Origin: Variovorax sp. YR216
GTDB lineage: Bacteria; Pseudomonadota; Gammaproteobacteria; Burkholderiales; Burkholderiaceae_C
Length of the DNA: 64,000 nucleotides
Reading direction: 5' to 3'
Assembly: GCF_900107745.1 (NCBI RefSeq)
Contig: NZ_FNRO01000001.1
Location: forward strand, 558,001 to 622,000
The notes beneath the pieces were generated by a model. The model made no database searches and was not told the origin of the DNA. It saw nothing but the letters and a program-made list of their open reading frames with translations. A program made the translations under genes and the position numbers. Shown piece by piece: positions 17,920 through 32,152 of this stretch; positions within the stretch are counted from its first letter, which is position 1, and each line of letters begins with the position of its first letter.

Positions 17920-18107
17920 TCGTTTGTCTCCTATACCGACTGCATCAGATGGCGCCCAGTGGCGGTGCCGATCGAATGTCGGTGCCTGCACTTACGGAGG
18001 ACTGACGGACCCTGCCGATGCGGGAATCGTCACATGGCACGGGATGGTCGCCCCCTAGAATCTCGCGTCCTGACTATTGTCAAAGAAGTTCAAGAACCGT
18101 CCGCCCG

Positions 18108-18725
18108 ATGTCAAACCAAGATCCCCTCCGTGCCGTGGAAGGCAAGGCTTCGCCGCTTCGACCGCTGCCCAACCTGATCTTCGCGAGCCGCTGGCTCCAG
18201 CTCCCGCTGTACCTGGGACTCATCGTCGCGCAGGCAGTCTACGTGGTGCATTTCCTGGTCGAGCTGCTCCACCTCGTGGAGGCCGCCTTCGGCAGCAAGG
18301 ACGCGCTGCAGGCGCTCATCACCAGCATCGGCTACAAGACCACCGCGCCGGTGGCGACGCTCAATGAGACGGTGATCATGCTGGTCGTGCTGGCGCTGAT
18401 CGACGTGGTGATGATCTCGAACCTGCTCATCATGGTGATCGTCGGCGGCTACGAGACCTTCGTGAGCCGGCTGAACCTGGAAGGCCACCGCGACCAGCCC
18501 GAGTGGCTGAGCCATGTCAATGCCTCGGTGCTCAAGGTCAAGCTGGCGACCGCGATCATCGGCATCAGCTCGATCCACCTGCTGAAGACCTTCATCAACG
18601 CAGACAACTACACCGATCGGGTGCTGATCGCGCAGACCGCGATCCACATCACGTTCCTGCTTTCGGCGATGGCCATCGCGGTGACGGACCGGCTGATGGC
18701 CCCGGCGCCTGCCGAAGACCACTGA
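18108..18725 (+). CDS. UPF0114 (YqhA-type) inner-membrane protein
   Basis: The ATG at 18108 gives 205 residues (MSNQDPLRAVEGKASPLRPL) with four membrane helices. Conserved UPF0114/TIGR00645 stretches include FASRWLQLPLYLGLIVAQ, ALIDVVMISNLLIMVIVGGYETFVS and LKVKLATAIIGISSIHLLKTF. The molecular function of this widespread family is unknown. An open frame reaches further upstream, but only this start gives the family N-terminus. The gene is divergent from acs across 188 bases, in which no certain promoter was identified. Confidence 0.9.
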   Translation: MSNQDPLRAVEGKASPLRPLPNLIFASRWLQLPLYLGLIVAQAVYVVHFLVELLHLVEAAFGSKDALQALITSIGYKTTAPVATLNETVIMLVVLALIDVVMISNLLIMVIVGGYETFVSRLNLEGHRDQPEWLSHVNASVLKVKLATAIIGISSIHLLKTFINADNYTDRVLIAQTAIHITFLLSAMAIAVTDRLMAPAPAEDH

Positions 18726-18740
18726 TCCCGCGGGACCGGC

Positions 18741-20138
<1,398 letters not shown>

Positions 20139-20265
20139 GGAAAAGAGTTCCCGGTCGGATTCGAAACGTCGACCATGGTACTCGGGCGAGCGTCGCCGCC
20201 CGGGCAGCCCACGGCCGCGGCGCGGATAATCGGGGGGTTTTGTCCGCCCTCACCCACGTAAAGCC

Positions 20266-21812
20266 ATGACCATCATCCAGCAGGCCGACCTGATCGAGTC
20301 GGTTTCCGCAGCCCTCCAGTACATCAGCTACTACCACCCGACCGACTACATCGCCCACCTGGCCAAGGCCTACGAGCGCGAGCAGAGCCCGGCGGCCAAG
20401 GATGCGATGGCGCAGATCCTGACCAACAGCAAGATGAGCGCGATCGGCCACCGCCCGATCTGCCAGGACACCGGCATCGTCAACGTGTTCCTCAAGGTCG
20501 GCATGGACGTCCAGTGGGGCGGCTTCACCGGCAGCCTCGAGGACGCCATCAACGAAGGCGTGCGCCGCGGCTACAACCATCCCGACAACATGCTGCGCGC
20601 CTCGGTCGTCGCCGATCCGCAGTTCGACCGCAAGAACACCAAGGACAACACGCCGGCCGTGATCTTCACCGAGATCGTGCCGGGCAACACCGTCGAAGTC
20701 ACGGTCGCGGCCAAGGGTGGCGGCAGCGAGAACAAGAGCAAGCTCGTGATGCTGAACCCCGGCGACAGCGTGGTCGACTGGGTACTCAAGACGGTGCCGA
20801 CCATGGGCGCCGGCTGGTGCCCGCCGGGCATGCTCGGCATCGGCATCGGCGGCACCGCCGAGAAGGCCACGCTGCTTGCCAAGGAAAGCCTGATGGACGA
20901 CCTCGACATGCACGAGTTGCAGGCCAAGAAGGCCTCCGGCGCCGAGCTGACGAAGGTCGAGGCGCTGCGCATCGAGCTGTATGAAAAGGTCAACGCACTG
21001 GGCATCGGCGCGCAGGGCCTGGGCGGTCTTTCGACCGTGCTCGACGTCAAGATCAAGATGTACCCGACGCACGCGGCCAGCAAGCCGGTGGCGATGATCC
21101 CGAACTGCGCGGCGACCCGGCATGCGCATTTCGTGCTCGACGGCTCGGGTCCGGTTTACCTCGAAGCACCGTCGCTCGACCTCTGGCCGAAGATCGACTG
21201 GGCACCCGACTACAACAAGAGCAAGCGCGTCGACCTCGACAAGCTCACGCCCGAGGAAGTCGCGAGCTGGAAGCCGGGCGACACGCTGCTGCTCAACGGC
21301 AAGATGCTCACCGGCCGCGACGCCGCGCACAAGCGCATCGGCGACATGGTCGCCAAGGGCGAGAAGCTGCCGGTGGACTTCACCAACCGGGTGATCTACT
21401 ACGTGGGCCCGGTCGATCCGGTCAAGGACGAAGCGGTCGGCCCCGCGGGCCCGACCACCGCCACCCGCATGGACGGCTTCACCGAAATGATGCTCGCCAA
21501 GACCGGCCTGATCGCGATGATCGGCAAGGCCGAGCGCGGCCCGGTGGCGATCGAGGCCATCAAGAAGCACAAGAGCGCCTACCTGATGGCGGTCGGCGGC
21601 GCGGCCTATCTCGTGAGCAAGGCGATCAAGTCGGCCAAGGTGGTCGGCTTCGCGGACCTCGGCATGGAAGCCATCTACGAGTTCGACGTCGTCGACATGC
21701 CCGTGACCGTCGCGGTCGATGCCGGCGGCACCAGCGCCCACATCACCGGCCCGGCCGAGTGGCAGAAGCGCATCGCCAGCGGCGAGTTCAAGACCATCAC
21801 GCTGGAACCGGC

Positions 21813-21816
<4 letters not shown>
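20266..21816 (+). CDS. Fumarate hydratase class I (iron-sulfur)
   Basis: This 516-residue single-chain class I fumarase carries both the alpha (N-terminal) and beta (C-terminal) regions. Cluster cysteines are in HRPICQDTGIVNVFLK, MIPNCAATRHAHFVLDG and GWCPPGMLGIGIGG, as expected for a [4Fe-4S] hydro-lyase sensitive to oxygen and superoxide. It interconverts fumarate and malate in the cytoplasm. GATAAT at 20225-20230 could be its -10 element, though no good -35 was seen. The glutamate racemase frame begins at its stop codon, so murI is probably read from the same message. Confidence 0.95.
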
Positions 21817-22667
<851 letters not shown>

Positions 22668-22677
22668 CCCACCCCGC

Positions 22678-23439
22678 ATGCACCGCCGATTCGTCGCCGC
22701 ATGCCTTCTCGGACTCGCTTGCGGGGCTGGACATGCGGCGTGCGATACCGGCCTCGCAGAGCGGATGCACGCCAAGCTGCACCCCAAGCGCGCCCTCGAC
22801 CATGAGCGCGCCGTGTGCGAGCCCTGGAGGGGCTCGCCGGGCCGTTTCATCGTCGTGCTGCCGTTGCCGCAGTCCGGCGGGGATCACGACACCACCCGCT
22901 TCGATCTCGACGTGCTCGTCGTCCAGCAGGCCGACAACGGGAACACCGAGCGCGCGAAGATCGTCAGCCGGCTGCTCGACGAGGGTGCGCTCACCGAAGA
23001 CGCGAGCCACATCGCGGAAATCCGCCTCGACACCGCGCGCTACACGCTGGCGCCTGATGCCCGCGCCTTCGGCTTGCGCGTGATCTATCAGGGGTCTTCG
23101 CGCACGAGTCCCTATGCACGGGAAACACTGACGCTCTATCTGCCCCAAGGCCAGAAGCTCGCCAAGGTGCTCGAGGAACTCGAGATGACGCTGGAGCGCG
23201 GCGAGTGGGACGCGAATTGCACCGGCAATTTCGACACGACGCGCGGCACGCTGTCGGTCATGCGCGCCGCGAGCAACGGATTGGCCGACCTGACGCTGCG
23301 GCGAACACGCTCGGGGAGCCGCAACCTGCTTCAGGGCGAGGAATGCATCACCCAGGAACGGCCGGCGACGTTCAGCTCCATCGTCCTGCGCTTCGACGGC
23401 ACGCTTTACCGGATGCCCAAGCGCGCGGCGCGGGACTGA
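22678..23439 (+). CDS. Secreted protein of unknown function
   Basis: This 253-residue protein starts with a clear Sec signal, MHRRFVAACLLGLACGAGHA, cleaved near residue 20. The mature part has several Cys (ACDTGL, AVCEPW, DANCTGN, GEECIT) that could form disulfides in the periplasm. The rest is mixed alpha/beta, with FIVVLPLPQ, ARYTLAPDARAFGLRVIYQG and ETLTLYLPQGQKL. I do not recognise a family. It begins ten bases after the murI stop and may be read from the same transcript. A role in the envelope would fit, but nothing in the sequence proves it. Confidence 0.75.
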   Translation: MHRRFVAACLLGLACGAGHAACDTGLAERMHAKLHPKRALDHERAVCEPWRGSPGRFIVVLPLPQSGGDHDTTRFDLDVLVVQQADNGNTERAKIVSRLLDEGALTEDASHIAEIRLDTARYTLAPDARAFGLRVIYQGSSRTSPYARETLTLYLPQGQKLAKVLEELEMTLERGEWDANCTGNFDTTRGTLSVMRAASNGLADLTLRRTRSGSRNLLQGEECITQERPATFSSIVLRFDGTLYRMPKRAARD

Positions 23440-23452
23440 ATCTCGCGCACGC

Positions 23453-24751
23453 TCATGCGCGCAGCGCGGCCTCGCGACCCCGCCGCATATCGATCGGCAG
23501 CAGCATCAGAAGGCCCAGAACGAACAGCACCGCGGTCGCGAGAATCGCGATGCGCTGGTTGCCACCGGTCACCCAGGTGATCAAGCCGTAGCTCAATGGG
23601 CCGATGATGCTGGCCAGCCGGGTCGCGAAAGTCCACAGCCCGAAGAATTCGGCCAACTGGCCCGGCGGCGCGAGGACACCCGTCATCGCGCGTCCTGCGG
23701 ATTGGCTGGAGCCCATCGCAAGGCCGGCGATCGATGCGGCCCACCAGAAGCCGCCCTTGGTCGTCACCGCCGCCGCGATCACGCACACGGCGATCCAGGC
23801 GAGCAGCGTGCCGGCCAGCGAACGCCTGTGCCCGATGCGATCCTGCCAGTAGCCGAAGACGAAGGCCCCGAGCGCAGCGGCGATGTTCAGAACGAAGATG
23901 AGGACCATCGTTTCGTTCGGGACGAATCCGATCACCTGTTCCGCATAGATCGCGGCCAGCGTGATCGCGACTGCCACACCGCCCTGGTAGGAGACGGTGC
24001 AGGCCAGCAGCCACATGAAATCGCGATACTTGCGGGCTGCGCGAAAGGTGCTGCGCAACTGCTGCCACGCGCCGGACTCCTCTGCGCGCGCCTGCGGCAC
24101 CGCGCGCTCCGGGAGCAGGACGAAGGTCACGCATGCGGCGACGCCATAGAGTCCCGCCGTGATGAGCATCGTCACCGGCACGAAGTGGGCGGCAGGCAGC
24201 CCGCGGCTTTGCGCCCACAACACGTAGGCGAGGCACAGCCCCAATGCAAGCATGCCGCCGATGTAGCCGAAGCCCCAGCCCCAACCGCTGACCTTGCCCA
24301 TGCCGTCGGCGGTCGCCAGCTCGGGCAGGAAGGCACCGGTCAGCGACTCGCCATAGGAATAGAAGGTGTTGGAGAAGATCACCAGCGCCATCGCGACGAT
24401 CACGCCGCTGAATCCGTCGACGCGCGGCGTGAAAGCGAGGGCCGCGGTACCCACCACACAACCCGCGGTGGCCAGGATCAGCACCCGCTTCTTGGCTGCA
24501 TGGAGATCGGCCCAGGCACCGATCGCAGGCATGGTCACCATCACAAGCCCGTACGAGATGCTGAGCGCGAGGGTCCATGCGAAGGCGCCCCACGGCGCGC
24601 CCTGGGCAATGCCGCCGACGAAATAGGCAGCAAACACCGCGGTGATCACGACGGTGGTGTAGCCCGAGTTGGCGAAGTCGTACATCGCCCAGCCGAACAC
24701 CTCACGTTTGCGAACGCCCGGCTGAAGGGCTGACTGGGGGAAAAGGGCCAA
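23453..24751 (-). CDS. MFS permease, UMF1/Atg22-like
   Basis: This 432-residue inner-membrane protein has twelve predicted spans. It opens with KREVFGWAMYDFANSGYTTVVIT, the mark of the UMF1/Atg22-like branch of the major facilitator superfamily, and includes SQSAGRAMTGVLAPPGQLAEFFGLW in the second half. Yeast Atg22 exports amino acids from the vacuole, but bacterial substrates are not established. The start is a TTG at 24751 with GGAG eight bases upstream. No ATG is available before the conserved motif. It converges on the secreted-protein gene. Confidence 0.85.
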   Translation of the reverse strand: MALFPQSALQPGVRKREVFGWAMYDFANSGYTTVVITAVFAAYFVGGIAQGAPWGAFAWTLALSISYGLVMVTMPAIGAWADLHAAKKRVLILATAGCVVGTAALAFTPRVDGFSGVIVAMALVIFSNTFYSYGESLTGAFLPELATADGMGKVSGWGWGFGYIGGMLALGLCLAYVLWAQSRGLPAAHFVPVTMLITAGLYGVAACVTFVLLPERAVPQARAEESGAWQQLRSTFRAARKYRDFMWLLACTVSYQGGVAVAITLAAIYAEQVIGFVPNETMVLIFVLNIAAALGAFVFGYWQDRIGHRRSLAGTLLAWIAVCVIAAAVTTKGGFWWAASIAGLAMGSSQSAGRAMTGVLAPPGQLAEFFGLWTFATRLASIIGPLSYGLITWVTGGNQRIAILATAVLFVLGLLMLLPIDMRRGREAALRA

Positions 24752-24844
24752 GCGACGTCTCCTCGAATAGATCGCCGCAGAGCATAGCGGAGCGGGCTGA
24801 CCGCTCCGTGTCGCGAATGGCTGGGCGCGCCGAAGCGCGTGGTC

Positions 24845-25477
24845 CTAGTGGAGGTGGCGCGGCCGGCGTCCACCGCCGTGGCCGCTGCTGCCCGCGCCGC
24901 CCGTACCGCCGCGCGGGCGCTTGCCGATTTCGAGGGAGTTCACGAGCGCGTCGAAGCGGTCACCGAAGAGCTTGTCGATCTCTGCCACCACGCCGCCGAG
25001 TTCGGCACCGTCGAAGTGACGCTCCATCAGGTTCACGACGTCCTCGACGAGCAGGTCGCGCTGCACCTGCATGATCGCGGCGGGATTCGGTCCGACGAAG
25101 AGCATCAGGAAGTCGTCGCGCGACTCCTGGTCCGGGTCACCCTCTTCCTCATCGAAGTCGGTGTCGTAGAAGGTGACTTCCAGCGCAGCCCCCTGCTCGG
25201 ACAGTTCGTTGAGCGCCATGCACATCTCGTCGAGCGCCTGGCGGAAGTCATCGTCGCCCGCCACGGTCCAGCAGATCTGGAGCATGTGGTCCTTCTGCTC
25301 GAAGCGGATGCCCGGTTCTTCCTCGTAGACACTGCCCGCGCCATCGGCGAGCGAACGTGCGCCGGCGTATTTCCAGAGCGGCTTGAGGGCTTCCTGAATC
25401 TGCTCGAAATTCACGTCGGAGCGCAGCGGCACATCGCCATGCACATGGATTTCGAACGGAGCGTTATAGCGAGGCAT
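24845..25477 (-). CDS. Conserved acidic protein of unknown function
   Basis: The 210-residue product starts MPRYNAPFEIHVHGDVPLRSDVNFEQIQEALKPLW. It has an acidic central segment (TDFDEEEGDPDQESRDD), then FVGPNPAAIMQVQRDLLVEDVVNLMERHFD, and ends in a Gly/Arg/His-rich tail (GKRPRGGTGGAGSSGHGGGRRPRHLH) that could bind nucleic acid or metal. No signal or membrane span is seen, so it should be cytoplasmic. I believe similar proteins occur widely in Burkholderiales (possibly DUF6806), but I cannot confirm it here. It lies directly downstream of tRNA-Leu on the same strand. Confidence 0.72.
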   Translation of the reverse strand: MPRYNAPFEIHVHGDVPLRSDVNFEQIQEALKPLWKYAGARSLADGAGSVYEEEPGIRFEQKDHMLQICWTVAGDDDFRQALDEMCMALNELSEQGAALEVTFYDTDFDEEEGDPDQESRDDFLMLFVGPNPAAIMQVQRDLLVEDVVNLMERHFDGAELGGVVAEIDKLFGDRFDALVNSLEIGKRPRGGTGGAGSSGHGGGRRPRHLH

Positions 25478-25499
25478 GTCTTGCTCCCTTGTAATGTGG

Positions 25500-25592
25500 T
25501 GGTGCCCGGAACCGGGGTCGAACCGGTACGCCCCTTATGCAGGAAGCGGCGGATTTTAAGTCCGATGTGTCTACCAATTTCACCATCCGGGC
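25500..25592 (-). tRNA. tRNA-Leu (UAA)
   Basis: Read on the minus strand, the cloverleaf opens GCCCGGATGGTGAAATTGG and has anticodon loop CTTAAAA with anticodon TAA. It has the long variable arm typical of class II tRNA, the T-loop GGTTCGACCCC and an encoded CCA. Acceptor GCCCGGA pairs with TCCGGGC. Confidence 0.96.
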
Positions 25593-25621
25593 TTCGGGTC
25601 GGATGTTGACGATACCCCAAA

Positions 25622-25657
25622 CAAAAACAGTCCCGTCAATCTGTATTGGCGGGACTG
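25622..25657 (-). terminator. Intrinsic terminator after tRNA-Cys
   Basis: On the minus strand AGTCCCGCCAA and TTGACGGGACT pair around a six-base loop and are followed by GTTTTTG. The hairpin lies between tRNA-Cys and tRNA-Leu and should separate their transcripts at least partly. Confidence 0.8.
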
Positions 25658-25680
25658 CATTTTGGGACATGAGGATAGGG

Positions 25681-25754
25681 TGGAGGCGCGATCCGGAGTC
25701 GAACCGGACTAGACGGATTTGCAATCCGTTGCATAACCGCTTTGCTATCGCGCC
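25681..25754 (-). tRNA. tRNA-Cys (GCA)
   Basis: This 74-nt gene on the minus strand opens GGCGCGATAGCAAAGCGG. The anticodon loop is in GGATTGCAAATCC with anticodon GCA, the T-loop is GGTTCGACTCC, and CCA is encoded. Stems pair throughout. Confidence 0.97.
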
Positions 25755-25792
25755 GCTCTCGTTGCCGAGATCTGAAGCTCGCAGAACCTGCG

Positions 25793-25816
25793 AAAAAAAA
25801 GGAAGCTCCGGCTTCC
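25793..25816 (-). terminator. Intrinsic terminator after tRNA-Gly
   Basis: On the minus strand GGAAGC and GCTTCC pair around CGGA and are followed by eight T residues, with A residues on the other flank. It lies between tRNA-Gly and tRNA-Cys, so each tRNA in the cluster has its own termination signal. Confidence 0.85.
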
Positions 25817-25827
25817 CTTTTTAGAAC

Positions 25828-25903
<76 letters not shown>

Positions 25904-25932
25904 ATACTGCACTGATCGCTGCAGAGCCTCGA

Positions 25933-25962
25933 ATTATATAGCAATTTTCCGAGGCTCCGCAA
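25933..25962 (-). promoter_or_regulatory. Sigma-70 promoter for tRNA-Gly
   Basis: On the minus strand TTGCGG (25962-25957) and TATAAT (25938-25933) are separated by 18 bases. The start would fall some 20-25 bases before the tRNA 5' end at 25903. The same stretch carries an 8-bp inverted repeat, GAGCCTCG and CGAGGCTC, which may also terminate lon transcripts. Confidence 0.6.
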
Positions 25963-25980
25963 ATCGCGGCGGCAATTTAG

Positions 25981-28422
<2,442 letters not shown>

Positions 28423-28447
28423 GGGGATCCTTTACTTGATCATGAAA

Positions 28448-28475
28448 AGATGGTCGGCCGCACGCGCTTTTCAAG
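28448..28475 (-). promoter_or_regulatory. Heat-shock (sigma-32-like) promoter of lon
   Basis: On the minus strand CTTGAAA (28475-28469) is followed after 13 bases by GACCATCT (28455-28448), close to the sigma-32 pattern CTTGAAA-N13-17-CCCCATNT. The start would lie about 15-20 bases before the lon ATG. Control of lon by RpoH is well established in proteobacteria. Confidence 0.7.
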
Positions 28476-28541
28476 CCCGCGGTGGCGGATTTCGACGAAT
28501 GACGCCGGACGCCTGTTTCAAAGCGGCCGGCCGCGTGGTCA

Positions 28542-29807
<1,266 letters not shown>

Positions 29808-29851
29808 GGACAAATGCCTCGTAACAGGGGTTTTAACAATGATAGCGAAAC

Positions 29852-29884
29852 AAAAACGGCGTTCCCCGTGTGGGAAAACGCCGT
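29852..29884 (-). terminator. Intrinsic terminator between clpP and clpX
   Basis: On the minus strand ACGGCGTT and AACGCCGT pair around a short inner TCCC/GGGG region and are followed by TTTTTGTTT. It lies 26 bases past the clpP stop and should reduce or end read-through from tig-clpP into clpX. Confidence 0.85.
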
Positions 29885-29910
29885 CGTTGCTCGGGCGCCT
29901 TGCGCGGCGG

Positions 29911-30519
29911 TCAGCTGCGCTTGGAGATCACCTGGTCGATCAACCCGTATTCCTTCGACTCGTCGGCCGTCAGGAAGTAGTCGCGCTCGGTGTCGCGGGC
30001 AATCTTTTCGAACGATTGGCCGGTGCGCTCGGCCAGGATGCGGTTCATCTGCTCGCGGGTCTTCAGGATGTCGCGGGCATGAATCTCAATGTCCGTGGCT
30101 TGTCCGCGTGCGCCGCCAAGCACCTGGTGGATCATGATCTTCGAGTTCGGCAGCGAGAAGCGCTTGCCCTTCTCGCCAGCCGCCAGCAGGAACGCGCCCA
30201 TGCTCGCCGCAAAGCCGATGCAGAGGGTCGACACAGCAGGCTTGATGAATTGCATGGTGTCGTAGATCGCCATGCCCGCGCTCACGCTGCCGCCCGGGGA
30301 GTTGATGTAGAACGAAATGTCCTTGTCGGGGTTCTCGCTCTCGAGGAACAGGAGCTGCGCCACCACCAGATTGGCGGTCTGGTCGTTGACCTCGCCGACC
30401 AGGAAGATCACCCGCTCCTTGAGCAGGCGCGAATAGATATCGTAGGAACGCTCGCCGCGACCCGACTGCTCGATGACCATCGGAACCATGCCGAGGCCTT
30501 GAATTTCCTGTGCGCTCAT
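29911..30519 (-). CDS. clpP: ClpP, proteolytic subunit of ClpXP/ClpAP
   Basis: This 202-residue serine peptidase has the full triad: Ser106 in [14 protein letters not shown], His131 in [13 protein letters not shown] and Asp180 in [12 protein letters not shown]. It forms a double seven-membered ring in the cytoplasm. The ATG at 30519 has GGAGAG seven bases upstream. The longer frame to 30576 adds no homologous sequence. It follows tig by about 90 bases and precedes clpX, the usual tig-clpP-clpX order. Confidence 0.98.
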   Translation of the reverse strand: MSAQEIQGLGMVPMVIEQSGRGERSYDIYSRLLKERVIFLVGEVNDQTANLVVAQLLFLESENPDKDISFYINSPGGSVSAGMAIYDTMQFIKPAVSTLCIGFAASMGAFLLAAGEKGKRFSLPNSKIMIHQVLGGARGQATDIEIHARDILKTREQMNRILAERTGQSFEKIARDTERDYFLTADESKEYGLIDQVISKRS

Positions 30520-30558
30520 GTTTGCTCTCCAGAGGGATTTGGACTGTACCCAGACGAA

Positions 30559-30590
30559 ATGGGGCTCGTGCCACAAAGCACAAGCCCCAT
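30559..30590 (-). terminator. Hairpin in tig-clpP spacer (possible attenuator)
   Basis: ATGGGGCT-GTGC and GCAC-AGCCCCAT form a near-perfect hairpin with one mismatch around a short loop, 18 bases after the tig stop. There is no T-run, so full termination is unlikely. It could attenuate or stabilise the tig message. Confidence 0.45.
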
Positions 30591-30608
30591 GGATCCGACC
30601 TGTCGTGA

Positions 30609-31922
30609 TCAGCCCTGTTGGGCCATCAGTTCGTCGAAGGATACCGATTTCTCGTTGACCTTCGCCTTGCCAAGCACGAAATCGGTCACGTTGTTTTCGA
30701 TCACCACGGCCTCGACTTCCGCCAGGCGGCGGTTGTCGCTGAAGTACCAGCGCACGACATCGGCAGGCTTCTCGTAGCTGGCGGCGAGCTCATCGACATG
30801 CGCCTTGATCTGCTCCGGCTTGGCCTGCAGGTTGTTGGCGCGGACCAGCTCGGCCACGACGAGGCCCAGGCGCACTCGGCGCTCGGCCTGCGGGCGGAAC
30901 ACGTCATCGGGGATAGGAGCCTTGTCGGCGTCCTTGATACCGCGTTGCTTGAGCTCGGCGCGCGCGCCTTCGACCATGCGCTCGACTTCGGCCTGGACGC
31001 TCGCGTTGGGCAGATCCAGTTCGGCGTTGGCCATCAGCGCGTCCATCACGGCGTTCTTGTTGCGCGCGAGGAGACGGAACTTGACTTCGCGCTCGAGGTT
31101 GCGCTTGATGTCGGCGCGCAGGCCTTCGACCGTGCCTTCGGCAATGCCGAGCGACTTGGCGAACTGCTCGTTCACTTCAGGCAGGTTCGAGGATTCGATC
31201 TTCTTCACGGTGACCATGAAGTCGGCTTGCTTGCCGGCCACGTCCTTGCCGTGATAGTCGGCCGGGAACGACAGCGGGAAGGTGCGGCTGTCGCCCGCCT
31301 TCAGGCCGCGAACGGCGTCTTCGAATTCCTTGAGCATCTGGCCTTCGCCGACGATGAACTGGAAGTCGTCGGCCTTGCCGCCCTGGAAGGGCTCGCCGTC
31401 GATCTTGCCTTCGAAATCGACCGTGACGCGGTCGCCGTCCTGAACGGCGGCGTCCTGCGCGCGCTGCGCGAAGGTGCGACGCTGCTTGCGCAGGATGTCG
31501 AGCGTCTTGTCGATCGCGTCGTCACCGACTTCGGCGCTGAGCTTTTCGACTTCGGCGCCGGACAGGTCATTGATCTTGACCTCGGGGAAGACTTCGAAGA
31601 TCGCGTCGAACGCGAGCTGGCCCTCGGGCGATTCTTCCTTCTCGGTGATGCGCGGCTGGCCGGCGACGCGCAGCTTGGCTTCGTTGGCGGCTTGCGAGAA
31701 GGCCTCGCCGACCTTGTCGTTCATGACCTCGTAGTGGACCGAGTAACCGTAGCGCTGCGCCACGACGTTCATCGGCACCTTGCCGGGACGGAAGCCGTCC
31801 ATCTTCACGGTGCGAGCCAGCTTCTTGAGGCGCGAATCGACCTCGGACTGGATGGCGCCGACGGGCAGCGTCAGCGTGATCTTGCGCTCGAGCTTCTCGA
31901 GGGTTTCAACGTTCACGGTCAT
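30609..31922 (-). CDS. tig: Trigger factor
   Basis: Trigger factor is the ribosome-bound chaperone that meets nascent chains at the exit tunnel. The 437-residue product has the N-terminal ribosome-binding domain with the signature [17 protein letters not shown]. The FKBP-type prolyl isomerase domain lies around residues 155-240 ([24 protein letters not shown]), followed by the long helical C-terminal chaperone arms. It starts the tig-clpP unit and lies 29 bases after tRNA-Leu(UAG) on the same strand. The tRNA and tig may share a transcript, since no terminator was seen between them. Confidence 0.98.
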   Translation of the reverse strand: MTVNVETLEKLERKITLTLPVGAIQSEVDSRLKKLARTVKMDGFRPGKVPMNVVAQRYGYSVHYEVMNDKVGEAFSQAANEAKLRVAGQPRITEKEESPEGQLAFDAIFEVFPEVKINDLSGAEVEKLSAEVGDDAIDKTLDILRKQRRTFAQRAQDAAVQDGDRVTVDFEGKIDGEPFQGGKADDFQFIVGEGQMLKEFEDAVRGLKAGDSRTFPLSFPADYHGKDVAGKQADFMVTVKKIESSNLPEVNEQFAKSLGIAEGTVEGLRADIKRNLEREVKFRLLARNKNAVMDALMANAELDLPNASVQAEVERMVEGARAELKQRGIKDADKAPIPDDVFRPQAERRVRLGLVVAELVRANNLQAKPEQIKAHVDELAASYEKPADVVRWYFSDNRRLAEVEAVVIENNVTDFVLGKAKVNEKSVSFDELMAQQG

Positions 31923-31951
31923 TAGAGTCTTCCTTGTGAGGGTCTTTTTGC

Positions 31952-32038
31952 TGGTGCGCGGGGCCGGACTCGAACCGGCACGCCATTGCTGGCGTCAGGA
32001 CCTAAACCTGGTGCGTCTACCAATTTCGCCACCCGCGC
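31952..32038 (-). tRNA. tRNA-Leu (UAG)
   Basis: This 87-nt class II tRNA on the minus strand opens GCGCGGGTGGCGAAATTGG. The anticodon loop is in CAGGTTTAGGTCCTG with anticodon TAG. It has a long variable arm, the T-loop GGTTCGAGTCC and an encoded CCA. It lies directly upstream of tig. Confidence 0.96.
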
Positions 32039-32068
32039 GGTTCCAGTGTTTTCAGGTGATGAATACCC

Positions 32069-32092
32069 GAAGGCGGCCCGCGGGCCGCCTTC
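32069..32092. terminator. Perfect 24-base palindrome after RND pump gene
   Basis: GAAGGCGGCCCG and CGGGCCGCCTTC form a perfect palindrome with no loop bases assigned. It lies about 60 bases past the RND pump stop and about 30 bases before tRNA-Leu. It probably serves as a terminator hairpin for the pump operon, although the T-run is weak. Confidence 0.55.
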
Positions 32093-32152
32093 GTTCATTC
32101 GCTAGCAGACGGCTCTGAAACTCGCCTGCCTGAAATCGGTCAACCGCGTATT

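Noticed and set aside
15382..18177. Plus-strand open frame of 931 codons opposite acs
   Set aside because: It is antisense to full-length acs with conserved motifs. It is a GC artefact with no recognisable domain.
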